10,425 bases of DNA. Source: JAQBFJ01 sp032123435. Lineage in GTDB: Bacteria > Verrucomicrobiota > Kiritimatiellia > UBA8416 > JAQBFJ01. Location: NCBI GenBank assembly GCA_032123435.1, contig JAQBFJ010000003.1, positions 1 through 10,425 of the forward strand, written 5' to 3'. The stretch's first letter is position 1. The number at the start of each line of letters is the position of its first letter. Both the position numbers and the translations under genes were made by a program. This document shows positions 1-7,030 of the stretch, piece by piece. The notes below the pieces were generated by a model. That model was not told where the DNA came from and searched no databases. It saw nothing but the letters and a program-made list of their open reading frames with translations.

Positions 1-459
1 ATAGAGGTGATAGACAAGGGACATGATGTATTTCAGGCTGATCTGGATGATGGTCTTTCCATTATTCCGGATGGGTTCTATGATTACGCTATTTTAAGCA
101 GTGCGTTGCAGGAAGTGAAACGGCCGCGGGATGTTCTGCGTGAGATGGTTCGAGTTGCGCGTGAGTGTATTATTACTTTTCCGAATTTTGGAAACTGGCG
201 GAACAGGCTTGTTCTTGGGCTTGTCGGACGCATGCCGAAATCGTCAATACTGCCGCATGAATGGTATGATACGCCAAATATACATCTTACGACGCTGAAA
301 GATTTTATAATGTTGTGCAATCGAGAAGGAATTGAGGTGCTTGATACTGTTTGCATTCCGGGAGATGTCATTCTTGACAAGGTCTTTATAAAGCTTGGGC
401 TCTGCAATCTGGGTGCAGAACGGGTTCTGGTGAGGATAACGCGCAGAAGTTCAGGTTAG
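1..459 (+). CDS. metW: MetW family methionine biosynthesis protein (5' end outside window)
   Basis: The reading frame is open from base 1 to a TAG stop at 457-459, so the gene begins before the window; the GTG at 7 is internal. About 152 C-terminal residues are visible, out of roughly 195-200 usual for the family. Family hallmarks are visible: a QADLDDGL segment, the YDYAILSSALQEV stretch, RPRDVLREMVRV, the ITFPNFGNWRNR block and HEWYDTPNIHLTTLKDF. MetW is a class I SAM-methyltransferase-fold protein normally encoded directly after metX (homoserine O-acetyltransferase) and needed with it for methionine synthesis; its exact chemistry is not settled. The N-terminal SAM-binding glycine motif lies outside the window. 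Inference: metX probably lies just upstream, and would supply O-acetylhomoserine to the MetY encoded at 5145-6437. Confidence 0.93.
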   Translation: MEVIDKGHDVFQADLDDGLSIIPDGFYDYAILSSALQEVKRPRDVLREMVRVARECIITFPNFGNWRNRLVLGLVGRMPKSSILPHEWYDTPNIHLTTLKDFIMLCNREGIEVLDTVCIPGDVILDKVFIKLGLCNLGAERVLVRITRRSSG

Positions 460-488
460 GGTATGGCTTTGATACGGGGAGGATGTTA

Positions 489-965
489 ATGAAAGATTCA
501 ATAGTTACGGGTATAAGTTTCGGTTTAACTTCAGGGGTCATCACGACACTGGGGTTGATGGTAGGCTTGCATTCAGGGACTCATTCCAGGCTGGCGGTTA
601 TGGGTGGAATCCTGACTATAGCCATTGCTGACGCGTTCTCGGACGCGTTGGGCATCCATATTTCAGAAGAATGCGAGAACGTTCATACGCATAAACAGAT
701 ATGGGCTGCTACAATTTCGACGTTCTTATCAAAACTTCTATTTGCCCTTACGTTCATGATTCCTGTCATGTTGTTCGCGCTTTCAACGGCTATAATCGTA
801 AGCATGGTATGGGGATTGTCTATAATGGCCATATTCAGCTACAAGATGGCGGTGCGACAGAAACAGAACCCAATTGCAATTGTTGGTGAACATCTGATGA
901 TAGCGGCAATGGTCATGGTTATAACGCACTTTGTTGGCGACTGGGTGGGCAGGGTTTTGGCTTAA
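489..965 (+). CDS. Small VIT1/CCC1-like membrane protein
   Basis: This is a 158-residue, strongly hydrophobic protein with about five membrane segments (near residues 5-25, 35-58, 71-98, 99-117 and 130-154). The N-terminal part (GISFGLTSGVITTLGLMVGL, then ADAFSDALGIHISEE) resembles TM1 and TM2 of the VIT1/CCC1 iron/manganese transporter family, including the acidic residues at the end of TM2. Family members are usually about 230 residues with a long cytosolic metal-binding helical region between TM2 and TM3. Here that linker is only about 12 residues (ECENVHTHK), so this is a reduced version. The start is ATG 489: GGGGAGG at 476-482 lies 6 nt before it, whereas it directly abuts the alternative in-frame ATG at 483. 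It follows metW by 29 nt and is probably co-transcribed. Transport of Fe or Mn is inferred from the family only; residues that would prove it are not evident. Confidence 0.75.
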   Translation: MKDSIVTGISFGLTSGVITTLGLMVGLHSGTHSRLAVMGGILTIAIADAFSDALGIHISEECENVHTHKQIWAATISTFLSKLLFALTFMIPVMLFALSTAIIVSMVWGLSIMAIFSYKMAVRQKQNPIAIVGEHLMIAAMVMVITHFVGDWVGRVLA

Positions 966-1010
966 ACTGATTTATTTGTCAAGTTTCCGGGATAAAAAAT
1001 GGCAATGAAC

Positions 1011-1038
1011 TCTCAGTAGAATTATTGATCTATTGAGA
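1011..1038. terminator. Weak hairpin between convergent genes
   Basis: Ten-base arms at 1011-1020 (TCTCAGTAGA) and 1029-1038 (TCTATTGAGA) pair with one G-U and enclose an 8-nt loop. The site lies 46 nt after the stop of the CCC1-like gene and 97 nt past the stop of thiS on the other strand, where a bidirectional terminator would be expected. The stem is AT-rich and no long T-run follows on either strand, so intrinsic termination is not secure. Confidence 0.3.
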
Positions 1039-1059
1039 TTTCACGTATCCCGTTCCTTT

Positions 1060-1099
1060 CCCAGATCCATCTGATCATGTTTATCCTGTCAGAAAAACA
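1060..1099. repeat. Degenerate dispersed-repeat remnant
   Basis: On the minus strand this segment contains GACAGGATAAACATGATC followed by AGATGGATC. That GACAGGAT-TAAC-(A/C)(T/A)GGAT pattern is typical of short intergenic repeats dispersed in many bacterial chromosomes. It lies in the 169-bp gap between convergent genes, with no reading frame of note. A single degenerate copy is visible, so the assignment rests on pattern resemblance. Confidence 0.3.
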
Positions 1100-1134
1100 T
1101 TCCCGTGATTCGGAAGTTTATCAGGGAGGCCGGA

Positions 1135-1335
1135 TCAGCCTCCAGCCACCATTGTAAGGATTTCCACACGGTCACCATCAGTGAGCGTCACGTTGCCTCT
1201 TTCCTGCCGTCGTATTATTTCGTCATTCACCATTACCGCCACATGTTCGGGATCTGCTGACATGGCCGTCAGGAGTGTATCCAGCGATATGTCCTCATTG
1301 TGTTCCTGAGATTTTCCGTTAATGATAAGCTTCAT
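1135..1335 (-). CDS. thiS: ThiS-family sulfur carrier protein
   Basis: This is a 66-residue beta-grasp (ubiquitin-like) protein. It opens with MKLIINGK and ends MVAGG, the exposed Gly-Gly tail that is adenylated and converted to a thiocarboxylate in ThiS/MoaD-type carriers. The DGDRVEILTMVAGG end matches ThiS closely. In the thiazole pathway ThiS-COSH donates sulfur to ThiG after activation by ThiF, but neither thiF nor thiG is in this window. The ATG overlaps the mnmA stop (TAATG, one shared base), and GGAT lies about 8 nt upstream, so translation is probably coupled to mnmA. It is the last gene of the leftward set. The linkage to metY and sufS also allows a role in homocysteine synthesis, as for HcyS of Wolinella succinogenes; this is inference. 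Confidence 0.88.
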   Translation of the reverse strand: MKLIINGKSQEHNEDISLDTLLTAMSADPEHVAVMVNDEIIRRQERGNVTLTDGDRVEILTMVAGG

Positions 1336-2393
1336 TATTCTATCCAGCCGCCGCCAAGCACTTCATTGCCATCGTATATTACTCCCGCCTGACCTGGTGT
1401 TATGGCGAATTGCGGTTCTTGAAACGTTACAAGTGTTTTCCTGTTGTCCAGATGTTCTATTCGCGCCGGCGCGGCCTCATGCCGGTAGCGTATGCGCACG
1501 GCATACTCGTTGGTTGCAGATGGCGGCGATCCTGCTATCCAGTGAACGTCAGTAAGTATGCATGACTGTGTTCTTGTATGTTCTCGTGTGCCGACGACAA
1601 TAGTGTTCTGCAGAGGATCGATGTTTGTGACGTACAGGGGATCCGTTGATGAAATGCCGAGCCCGCGTCTTTGTCCGACAGTATAATTATGGATGCCTTT
1701 ATGAGTTCCTATCGTTTTTCCGGTGGTGTCTATTATCCTGCCCGTTTTCGGGGTTTCAGGCGCGTGTTTTTCAACGAATTGGCCGTATTCACCATCAGCG
1801 ACAAAGCAGAGGTCCTGGCTTTCCGATGTTGATGTGGTTGGCAGTCCTTTCCGGCTGGCAATGGGGAGTACATGTTCTTTTTTTATCATATCGGCGAGTG
1901 GAAAGGAGATATGGGCCAATTGTTTTTGGGAAAGACGATGCAGAAAATACGATTGATCCTTGGATATGTCTCTGGCTTTCAAGAGATGATATTGGCCGTT
2001 CCTTTCTTCTATCTTTGCGTAATGTCCGGTAGCCAGCGCCGCGCAGTCGAATTGTATTGCCCTTGTCAGCAGGAATCCGAATTTGATTTTCTGGTTGCAT
2101 ATAACGCATGGGGAAGGGGTTCTTCCGTTGAGGTATTCTTTTATGAACGGGTTAACTATTTCCGTATTAAACATTTCTTCGGCATTAAGGACATAATGTT
2201 CAATACCCAGACTCCACGCCACTTTACGCGCACGTCCGACATCTTCGACTGAGCAGCAGCGTGAACCATCTTTCCACATATGCACGGTCAGACCGATCAC
2301 GTCAAGGCCTTGTTCAACAAGTATAGCGGCTGTTGCGGAGCTATCGATGCCGCCGCTCATTGCTATCGCTATTTTACTTTTAGAGCGTTCCAT
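1335..2393 (-). CDS. mnmA: tRNA-specific 2-thiouridylase MnmA
   Basis: This 352-residue protein is close to the usual MnmA length of 350-370. It makes 2-thiouridine at the wobble position 34 of tRNA Lys/Glu/Gln by adenylating U34 and transferring sulfur received from a cysteine desulfurase. The PP-loop is SGGIDSS (residues 13-19). The two catalytic cysteines are C99 in PSPCVICNQKIKF and C196 in ESQDLCF. GTHKGIHNYTVGQRRGLGIS is the family signature. A CC pair (C46, C47) and C96 are additional cysteines also common in this branch, which could support Fe-S binding (inference). The start lies inside the end of sufS (14-nt overlap) and has no clear Shine-Dalgarno, so expression probably depends on translational coupling. 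Pairing of a desulfurase gene with mnmA recalls the Bacillus yrvO-mnmA pair that follows the Rrf2 regulator gene cymR. Confidence 0.97.
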   Translation of the reverse strand: MERSKSKIAIAMSGGIDSSATAAILVEQGLDVIGLTVHMWKDGSRCCSVEDVGRARKVAWSLGIEHYVLNAEEMFNTEIVNPFIKEYLNGRTPSPCVICNQKIKFGFLLTRAIQFDCAALATGHYAKIEERNGQYHLLKARDISKDQSYFLHRLSQKQLAHISFPLADMIKKEHVLPIASRKGLPTTSTSESQDLCFVADGEYGQFVEKHAPETPKTGRIIDTTGKTIGTHKGIHNYTVGQRRGLGISSTDPLYVTNIDPLQNTIVVGTREHTRTQSCILTDVHWIAGSPPSATNEYAVRIRYRHEAAPARIEHLDNRKTLVTFQEPQFAITPGQAGVIYDGNEVLGGGWIE

Positions 2394-3597
2394 GTTCGTT
2401 GAAAGAAATAATTTCTTTAAGAGCTTCTACAAACTGGTCTATTTCCTCGATTATATTATACAAATAGAAAGAAGCACGCAATGTTGGAGGGGAGTCGAGT
2501 ATTTCATGAAGCGGCTGGGCGCAGTGGTATCCGGAGCGGACGCAGATTCCGTATCCATCGCTTAGGCTTCTGGCGATAACGTGAGGAGATAATCCCTGAA
2601 TTTGCAGGCTGACAGGTCCGATTCTCCGTTCATCCGCGGGCCCCAGGATGCCTATTTGTGGCAATTTTTCTTTTATTTTTCGAAGTGCATACTGAACGAG
2701 AGCATGTTGATTTTTTTGGATATTATCCATTCCTATTGATTCCAGGAAGTTAATGGCGGCGGCGAGGCCCACAGCCGCTTCAATCGGTGGTGTGCCGGCT
2801 TCAAATTTCCATGGAGGGGGCTTGGGGACAACGGAGTTGATATGAACTTGGTCAACGGTTTGTCCGCCGCGCAGGTACCAATCAAGTTCAGCAAGGCGTT
2901 CGGCCTTGCCGTAAAGGACGCCTATGCCGGTGGGCCCGCATATCTTATGTCCGCTGAACGCGAAGAAATCGCAATCAATAGCTTTCACGTCGATCTTGTG
3001 ATGGGGAACAGACTGGGCGCCATCAAGAACGAATATTGATCCGGCGTCATGAACACGCTGAGCGATTTCCGCAGCATTGAGCATAATGCCGGTTACATTG
3101 GAGCAATGCGATAATGTGACCACTGAAACGTCCTTTCTTGCCAGTTCGCGATCCAGCGCATCCATGTCAAGGGAGCCGTCCTGCAATGGCTGGAGCCTGG
3201 TAATCTCACCATTCCATGTAAGCAGGTTGGAGTGATGTTCAGTGTAAGAGGTGATGATTCTATTTTGGATTGGGAAAGAGCGGGCGATGAGATTCAGTGC
3301 TTCGGTGGTGTTCCGTACAAAGATGATTTCATGCTCTTCGGCGCCTATGAACCGCGCTATGGTCTTGCGAGCGCCTTCATAGAGTTCCGTGGCTTCATCA
3401 CCCAGCTGGTATACGGAACGGTGAACATTGGCTGTGTGGTATGAAAGAGTGCGGGTTATTGCTTCTATCACGCAGTTTGGTTTTAAGGACGTCGCGGCGC
3501 TGTCCAGATAAATGAATGGGCTGCCGTTATCTCGCTTTCTTTGAAGAAGTGGAAATTCTTTTCTTATGCTTGCGATGTCGGTATTTGTTGTTGTCAT
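2380..3597 (-). CDS. sufS: SufS-type cysteine desulfurase
   Basis: This 405-residue PLP-dependent class V aminotransferase-fold enzyme converts cysteine to alanine and an enzyme-bound persulfide. It opens with RKEFPLLQ and YLDSAATSLKP, as SufS/CsdA (group II) enzymes do. The PLP-binding lysine is K218 in FSGHKICGPTG. The ANVHRSVYQLGDEAT segment and the catalytic C359 in RSGYHCAQP are group II features; most relatives have RSGHHCAQP, so Y357 is a mild substitution. The C-terminus has the usual RASFYLYNIIEEID. No SufBCD, SufE or SufU gene is in view. The tight overlap with mnmA therefore suggests a desulfurase serving tRNA thiolation, and perhaps ThiS, rather than a full Suf Fe-S assembly operon. 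The ATG overlaps the upstream ligase stop as ATGA, with GGAG about 11 nt before the start. Confidence 0.95.
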   Translation of the reverse strand: MTTTNTDIASIRKEFPLLQRKRDNGSPFIYLDSAATSLKPNCVIEAITRTLSYHTANVHRSVYQLGDEATELYEGARKTIARFIGAEEHEIIFVRNTTEALNLIARSFPIQNRIITSYTEHHSNLLTWNGEITRLQPLQDGSLDMDALDRELARKDVSVVTLSHCSNVTGIMLNAAEIAQRVHDAGSIFVLDGAQSVPHHKIDVKAIDCDFFAFSGHKICGPTGIGVLYGKAERLAELDWYLRGGQTVDQVHINSVVPKPPPWKFEAGTPPIEAAVGLAAAINFLESIGMDNIQKNQHALVQYALRKIKEKLPQIGILGPADERRIGPVSLQIQGLSPHVIARSLSDGYGICVRSGYHCAQPLHEILDSPPTLRASFYLYNIIEEIDQFVEALKEIISFNEHGTL

Positions 3598-5072
3598 GGC
3601 TTCATTGTCTCCACATTTAATGGGTAAGCAAAACGGTATTTGCCGCTTTCGGCGGGACGGATAAATTCCGCCGTACGTATGGTCGGCATGCCGTCAGTCT
3701 TAAGTAATGCTTGAAGTTCCGCGGCCAGGTGGTTGTCTGTTGGCGTTCCGTGTTTCGTGTTTCTTACGATGACAGCTGAATATTTTCCTTCTTCCTGTTC
3801 GTCAACGCGGAAATTGATTATTGAGTCATGCTTGAAAAACATTTCGAGCAGGTCGTAAGCTGTTACCGGTTGATCGTTACGGTAGTGTGTGAGTTCGTGC
3901 AGTCTGCCGCGGACAATGATGCGTTCCGTTGTTTTCCCACATTCGCAAGGTTCTTTGATAAGACAGCCTATATCCCCAAGTTGATAGCGCAGCATCGGCA
4001 TCGCGCGATTTGTGAAATCAGTAACTGTTATTATTCCCGTTTCGCCTGGGGGAACGGGCAATCCGTTATTGTTTAATATTTCCACGTGATACAGATCTTC
4101 ATTTATATGTAAACCTTTGCCCTGGCCGCAGGAGATGGCGATTTCTCCCAACTCGGTTGCGCCATAAACATCACGAAATGGCACATGGAAGTTTCGTTCG
4201 ATTCTTTTGATCATGGCTGGTGTTGTCAATCCGCCCCATGGCAAAACAGCTTGAAGTGATGGAAAGGAAATATCGCGTTGCTGCAACCGGTCTGCCAGCC
4301 ACAGTAGATAGACGGGTAATGCTCTTATTATGAGGGGTTTAGCTTTGGCGATTTGATCTATTCGTTCATCAAGCTCTTTCGCGAGTTGGTCTTTCGGTAA
4401 AGGATTAATGGGCATAAGAGTTTTGCGTGGCAGGACAATTTGACGGAAATAACCCCTTAGCTTAGCTTTGGTTTCTGGCGATCTGAGCGTGCCTTTTTTC
4501 AGGGCTTGTCCTGCGTATTGAATAAAATCAGCGAATCCTTCTCGTGTTTCCGGAAGTTGGCACAGAACATTACAACATTGCGGCGGGATCTCGACGTTCT
4601 TAATACCGGCATCACCGTTTGTGACAGCTTTGTTAACGCGAATTAGTGATGCGGCGAGATAATCACGCTTCGGTAAATCTGTTATTATTGTCAGCCTGTC
4701 TACCGTTCCGGAAGATGAAAGAAAGCGCCATCCCTTGCGATCGGTCTGACTGGTGACTCTTTGCGGGTATCCATCTTTATACGTATTTTTGCTAGTTATT
4801 GGCAGTCGCGCGAGTGCTTCATGAGACTGTTCGGACGTCAGCGTCAGCGGATTGATGCCCATGTCTTTGAATTGATCTTGCCAGAAAGGGACTTCAGCGG
4901 CGGCGTGTTGTAAAATTGCCAGAAGACTTTCGGAATGCAATGCGTGTTGTTCATCGGGTGTGGCCTGGTCGAATTTCAGCATCTGGCGATAGAGTTTCCA
5001 GAATTGCCGTGAAGTGAGTTTATTGGCAATGGGCATTGCGACTGTTTTAAGCAAAGCGCTTTTAACGGACAT
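3594..5072 (-). CDS. PaaK/CapK-like adenylate-forming ligase, substrate unknown
   Basis: This 492-residue protein belongs to the phenylacetate-CoA ligase (PaaK/CapK) branch of the ANL superfamily, whose members activate a carboxylate as an acyl-AMP. Visible motifs are the phosphate loop LSSSGTVDR (118-126), the A5 motif YGATELGE (303-310), the A7 motif YQLGD (363-367) with a following CECG (376-379), and a C-terminal K478 in SGKYRFAYP that fits the A10 catalytic lysine. The N-terminus (ILQHAAAEVPFWQDQF, 53-68) is typical of this branch. It is longer than PaaK (about 430) because the stretch between phosphate loop and A5 is enlarged and carries C166, C167 and C171. No phenylacetate genes are nearby. 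The position between metY and sufS, with a 4-nt overlap into sufS, ties it to sulfur metabolism, but the acyl substrate and acceptor (CoA, a carrier protein or sulfide) cannot be read from sequence. The leader lacks a strong Shine-Dalgarno. Confidence 0.85.
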   Translation of the reverse strand: MSVKSALLKTVAMPIANKLTSRQFWKLYRQMLKFDQATPDEQHALHSESLLAILQHAAAEVPFWQDQFKDMGINPLTLTSEQSHEALARLPITSKNTYKDGYPQRVTSQTDRKGWRFLSSSGTVDRLTIITDLPKRDYLAASLIRVNKAVTNGDAGIKNVEIPPQCCNVLCQLPETREGFADFIQYAGQALKKGTLRSPETKAKLRGYFRQIVLPRKTLMPINPLPKDQLAKELDERIDQIAKAKPLIIRALPVYLLWLADRLQQRDISFPSLQAVLPWGGLTTPAMIKRIERNFHVPFRDVYGATELGEIAISCGQGKGLHINEDLYHVEILNNNGLPVPPGETGIITVTDFTNRAMPMLRYQLGDIGCLIKEPCECGKTTERIIVRGRLHELTHYRNDQPVTAYDLLEMFFKHDSIINFRVDEQEEGKYSAVIVRNTKHGTPTDNHLAAELQALLKTDGMPTIRTAEFIRPAESGKYRFAYPLNVETMKP

Positions 5073-5103
5073 ATTTATTGTCTTTTGTTCCAGGGTTAGA
5101 AGC

Positions 5104-5133
5104 GCCCTGAATCCGTTGTGTCGGAATCAGGGC
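5104..5133. terminator. Hairpin between metY and the PaaK-like gene
   Basis: Arms GCCCTGAATCC (5104-5114) and GGAATCAGGGC (5123-5133) pair over 10 of 11 positions (A-A mismatch at 5111/5126) with an 8-nt loop. This is the only gap of note in the leftward gene set: 72 nt, with the hairpin 11 nt past the metY stop. On the minus strand it is followed by GCTTCTAACC rather than a U-run. It may therefore be a weak or partial terminator, or an RNA-stability element that sets metY apart from the downstream genes, rather than a full stop. Confidence 0.45.
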
Positions 5134-5144
5134 ACGAAAGAAGA

Positions 5145-6437
5145 TCAGACTATTTTTAGTGCCTGTTCGAAATCCTCCTTGATGTCATCCGTATTTTCCA
5201 GGCCGGAGGCTACTCGCACGAATTCAGGAGTTACGCCTGCGGCGCGTTGAGATTCTTCGGACATCTGCTGATGGCTTGTGGAAGCCGGGTGAAGGACGAG
5301 TGTTTTGGCATCGCCGACGTTTGCAAGATGGCTGGCCAGTTTAACGGAATCGATGAATTTCCTGCCTGCCTGCTGTCCGCCCTTGATGCCGAACCCGAAT
5401 ACGGCGCCGAATCCGTCTTTCAGGTATTTCTGTGCTGTCTTATGATAGGGATGGTTGGGCAGACCGGTATAATTTACCCACTCGACCTTATCGTGATTTT
5501 CCAGCCATTTTGCCAGTTCAAGTGCGTTGGCGCTTTGCTGGCGGATTCTTAAAGGCAATGTTTCCAGGCCCTGTAGGAACAGGAACGCGTTGAACGGGCT
5601 GGGGCATGGTCCGATGTTTCTCATGCCCTGCACGCGTGATTTTATTATGAAAGCGACATTTCCCATGCCGGGCACATCTTTTAAGGCGTCCCAGTAAACT
5701 ATGCCTTGATAGCTTTCATCAGGGGTTGTGAATTCAGGAAACCGGCCGGAAGACCAGTCGAATTTTCCGCTATCGACGATTACTCCGCCGATGGAAGTGC
5801 CGTGTCCGCCGATCCATTTTGTGCAGGAGTGAATCACGATATCTGCTCCATGTTCAATGGGGCGGCAGAGGATTGGCGCGAAAGTGTTGTCTATTATTAA
5901 AGGAAGGCCAGCCTTGTGAGATACATCCGCGATGCCGGCAATATCAAGCACATCGCCCTTGGGGTTTCCAATGGTTTCGATATAGACGGCCTTTGTGTTC
6001 TGTTTGACGGCATCTTTTATCTTCTCCGGTGTGGCGTCATTTACGAATGTTACTTTGATGCCCATTTTGGGCAGGGTATGGCGGAATAACGTTTCCGTGC
6101 CGCCATACAGTGAGGATGAAGAGATGATGTGATCTCCGACCCCGGCGATATTATGGATTGCGAGGAATATAGCTGACATTCCGCTTGAAGTCAGGAGTGC
6201 GCCTGTTCCACCTTCGAGTGCGGCGATGCGTTTTTCCGTGACATCGGTGGTCGGATTCATGAGGCGTGTATATATGTTGCCAAACTCCTTGAGCGCAAAG
6301 AGATTGGCGGCGTGCTCGCTATTCTTGAATACGTAACTGGTTGTCTGATAGATGGGCACAGCTCGAGCACCTGTAACAGGGTCGGGGACCTGTCCGCCGT
6401 GTAATGCTATTGTTTCCGGTTTTTTAGGATTGTTCAT
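5145..6437 (-). CDS. metY: O-acetylhomoserine sulfhydrylase (MetY)
   Basis: This 430-residue cytosolic PLP enzyme of the Cys/Met-metabolism (gamma) family matches the 425-435 usual for MetY, against about 380-400 for MetB/MetC. It condenses O-acetylhomoserine with sulfide or a sulfur donor to give homocysteine. The N-terminus ETIALHGGQVPDPVTGARAV and PIYQTTSYVF are characteristic. Y56 and R58 in IYTRLMNPT are the cofactor-phosphate contacts from the neighbouring subunit. K207 in IHSCTKWIGGHG binds PLP. The long middle segment (PCPSPFNAFLFLQGLETLPLR) is MetY-like. The start ATG 6437 has AAAGGAAA about 6 nt before it. It lies 74 nt downstream of the rrf2 gene on the same strand, so it may share that transcript. 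It would use the product of the MetX/MetW pair presumed at the left edge. Confidence 0.96.
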   Translation of the reverse strand: MNNPKKPETIALHGGQVPDPVTGARAVPIYQTTSYVFKNSEHAANLFALKEFGNIYTRLMNPTTDVTEKRIAALEGGTGALLTSSGMSAIFLAIHNIAGVGDHIISSSSLYGGTETLFRHTLPKMGIKVTFVNDATPEKIKDAVKQNTKAVYIETIGNPKGDVLDIAGIADVSHKAGLPLIIDNTFAPILCRPIEHGADIVIHSCTKWIGGHGTSIGGVIVDSGKFDWSSGRFPEFTTPDESYQGIVYWDALKDVPGMGNVAFIIKSRVQGMRNIGPCPSPFNAFLFLQGLETLPLRIRQQSANALELAKWLENHDKVEWVNYTGLPNHPYHKTAQKYLKDGFGAVFGFGIKGGQQAGRKFIDSVKLASHLANVGDAKTLVLHPASTSHQQMSEESQRAAGVTPEFVRVASGLENTDDIKEDFEQALKIV

Positions 6438-6511
6438 TGTTGTTTCCTTTCATTTGTTTGTATAGATGTCTTATATTCATTATGGCATCGAAACGTTTTC
6501 TATTTGTAAAT

Positions 6512-6955
6512 TCATATTTCAAATGTCAGTGATTTTGAATCGTGCACGATTCTTGCCTGATCCGCAAGATCTGCGATACATGCGGATGAGAATATTTTCT
6601 GAATGGCGTAGGTTGCAGCGTCCCATATTGGTTTTGTTACGCAGGCGGCGGCTCGCGGGCATTTTTCGTCGGCACAAGAGACAAGGGAGAGGGGGCCTTC
6701 TGTGGCTGAAATAACATCGGCGATTGTGATGAGTTCAGCGGGGCGGGCGAGTGTGAAGCCACCTTTTATGCCGCGGTGACTTTTTACCAGGCTGGCAGTT
6801 CTAAGTTTGAGAAGCAGTTGTTCGACGTAATCCGGGGAAATATTTTCAGATTTGGCTATTTTCTGTTTTTGCACTGGTGCGTTATCAGAGCTGTGCAAAG
6901 CCAGATATATCATGATTCTGGCGGCATATCTCCCTTTGGTTGATATTTTAATCAT
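6512..6955 (-). CDS. Rrf2-family transcriptional regulator with three cysteines
   Basis: This is a 147-residue winged-helix regulator of the IscR/CymR/NsrR family. The N-terminus KISTKGRYAARIMIYLA, the SPDYVEQLLLKLRTASLVKS recognition region and the wing RGIKGGFTLAR are diagnostic. Three cysteines, C94, C99 and C105 in SCADEKCPRAAACVTKPIW, occupy the place where IscR and NsrR bind an Fe-S cluster, with spacing C-x4-C-x5-C against C-x5-C-x5-C in IscR. CymR of Firmicutes lacks them. Its position between metY and divergent cysK strongly suggests control of sulfur genes, by CymR-like sensing of cysteine supply or Fe-S status (inference). The ATG at 6955 has only a poor Shine-Dalgarno (GAG). Which ligand it senses cannot be told. 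Confidence 0.93.
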   Translation of the reverse strand: MIKISTKGRYAARIMIYLALHSSDNAPVQKQKIAKSENISPDYVEQLLLKLRTASLVKSHRGIKGGFTLARPAELITIADVISATEGPLSLVSCADEKCPRAAACVTKPIWDAATYAIQKIFSSACIADLADQARIVHDSKSLTFEI

Positions 6956-6975
6956 AAAATAGTCTCAAAAGATGA

Positions 6976-7004
6976 TTGACATGATCAACATTCACTTATA
7001 TGAT
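6976..7004 (+). promoter_or_regulatory. Strong sigma70-type promoter for cysK
   Basis: A perfect -35 box TTGACA (6976-6981) is followed after exactly 17 bp by TATGAT (6999-7004), one base off the TATAAT consensus. Transcription would begin near 7011, about 98 nt before the cysK ATG, leaving an AT-rich leader. It is the best promoter match in the divergent rrf2-cysK region. Confidence 0.65.
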
Positions 7005-7010
7005 GTTGAT
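6984..7010. promoter_or_regulatory. Candidate Rrf2 operator (inverted repeat on the promoter)
   Basis: Perfect 8-bp inverted arms ATCAACAT (6984-6991) and ATGTTGAT (7003-7010) with an 11-bp centre give a 27-bp dyad, a size suited to an Rrf2 dimer. The dyad covers the -35/-10 spacer and the -10 box, so a bound protein would block cysK transcription. A smaller dyad TTGA-N5-TCAA (6976-6988) overlaps the -35 box. Assignment to the adjacent Rrf2 protein rests on position and symmetry, not on a known motif. Confidence 0.45.
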
Positions 7011-7030
7011 ATATTAAAAAATGCAACAAT

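Noticed and set aside
84..407. 107-codon minus-strand frame opposite metW
   Set aside because: The plus strand encodes clear MetW motifs across the same bases; the antisense product resembles nothing.
1646..2252. Several plus-strand frames (up to 128 codons) within mnmA
   Set aside because: They are shadow frames of mnmA; both catalytic cysteines and the PP-loop of MnmA lie in the minus-strand reading.
3594..5072. Reading the PaaK-like gene as a phenylacetate degradation enzyme (paaK)
   Set aside because: No other paa genes are present, the protein is longer than PaaK, and the context is sulfur metabolism, so no symbol was given.
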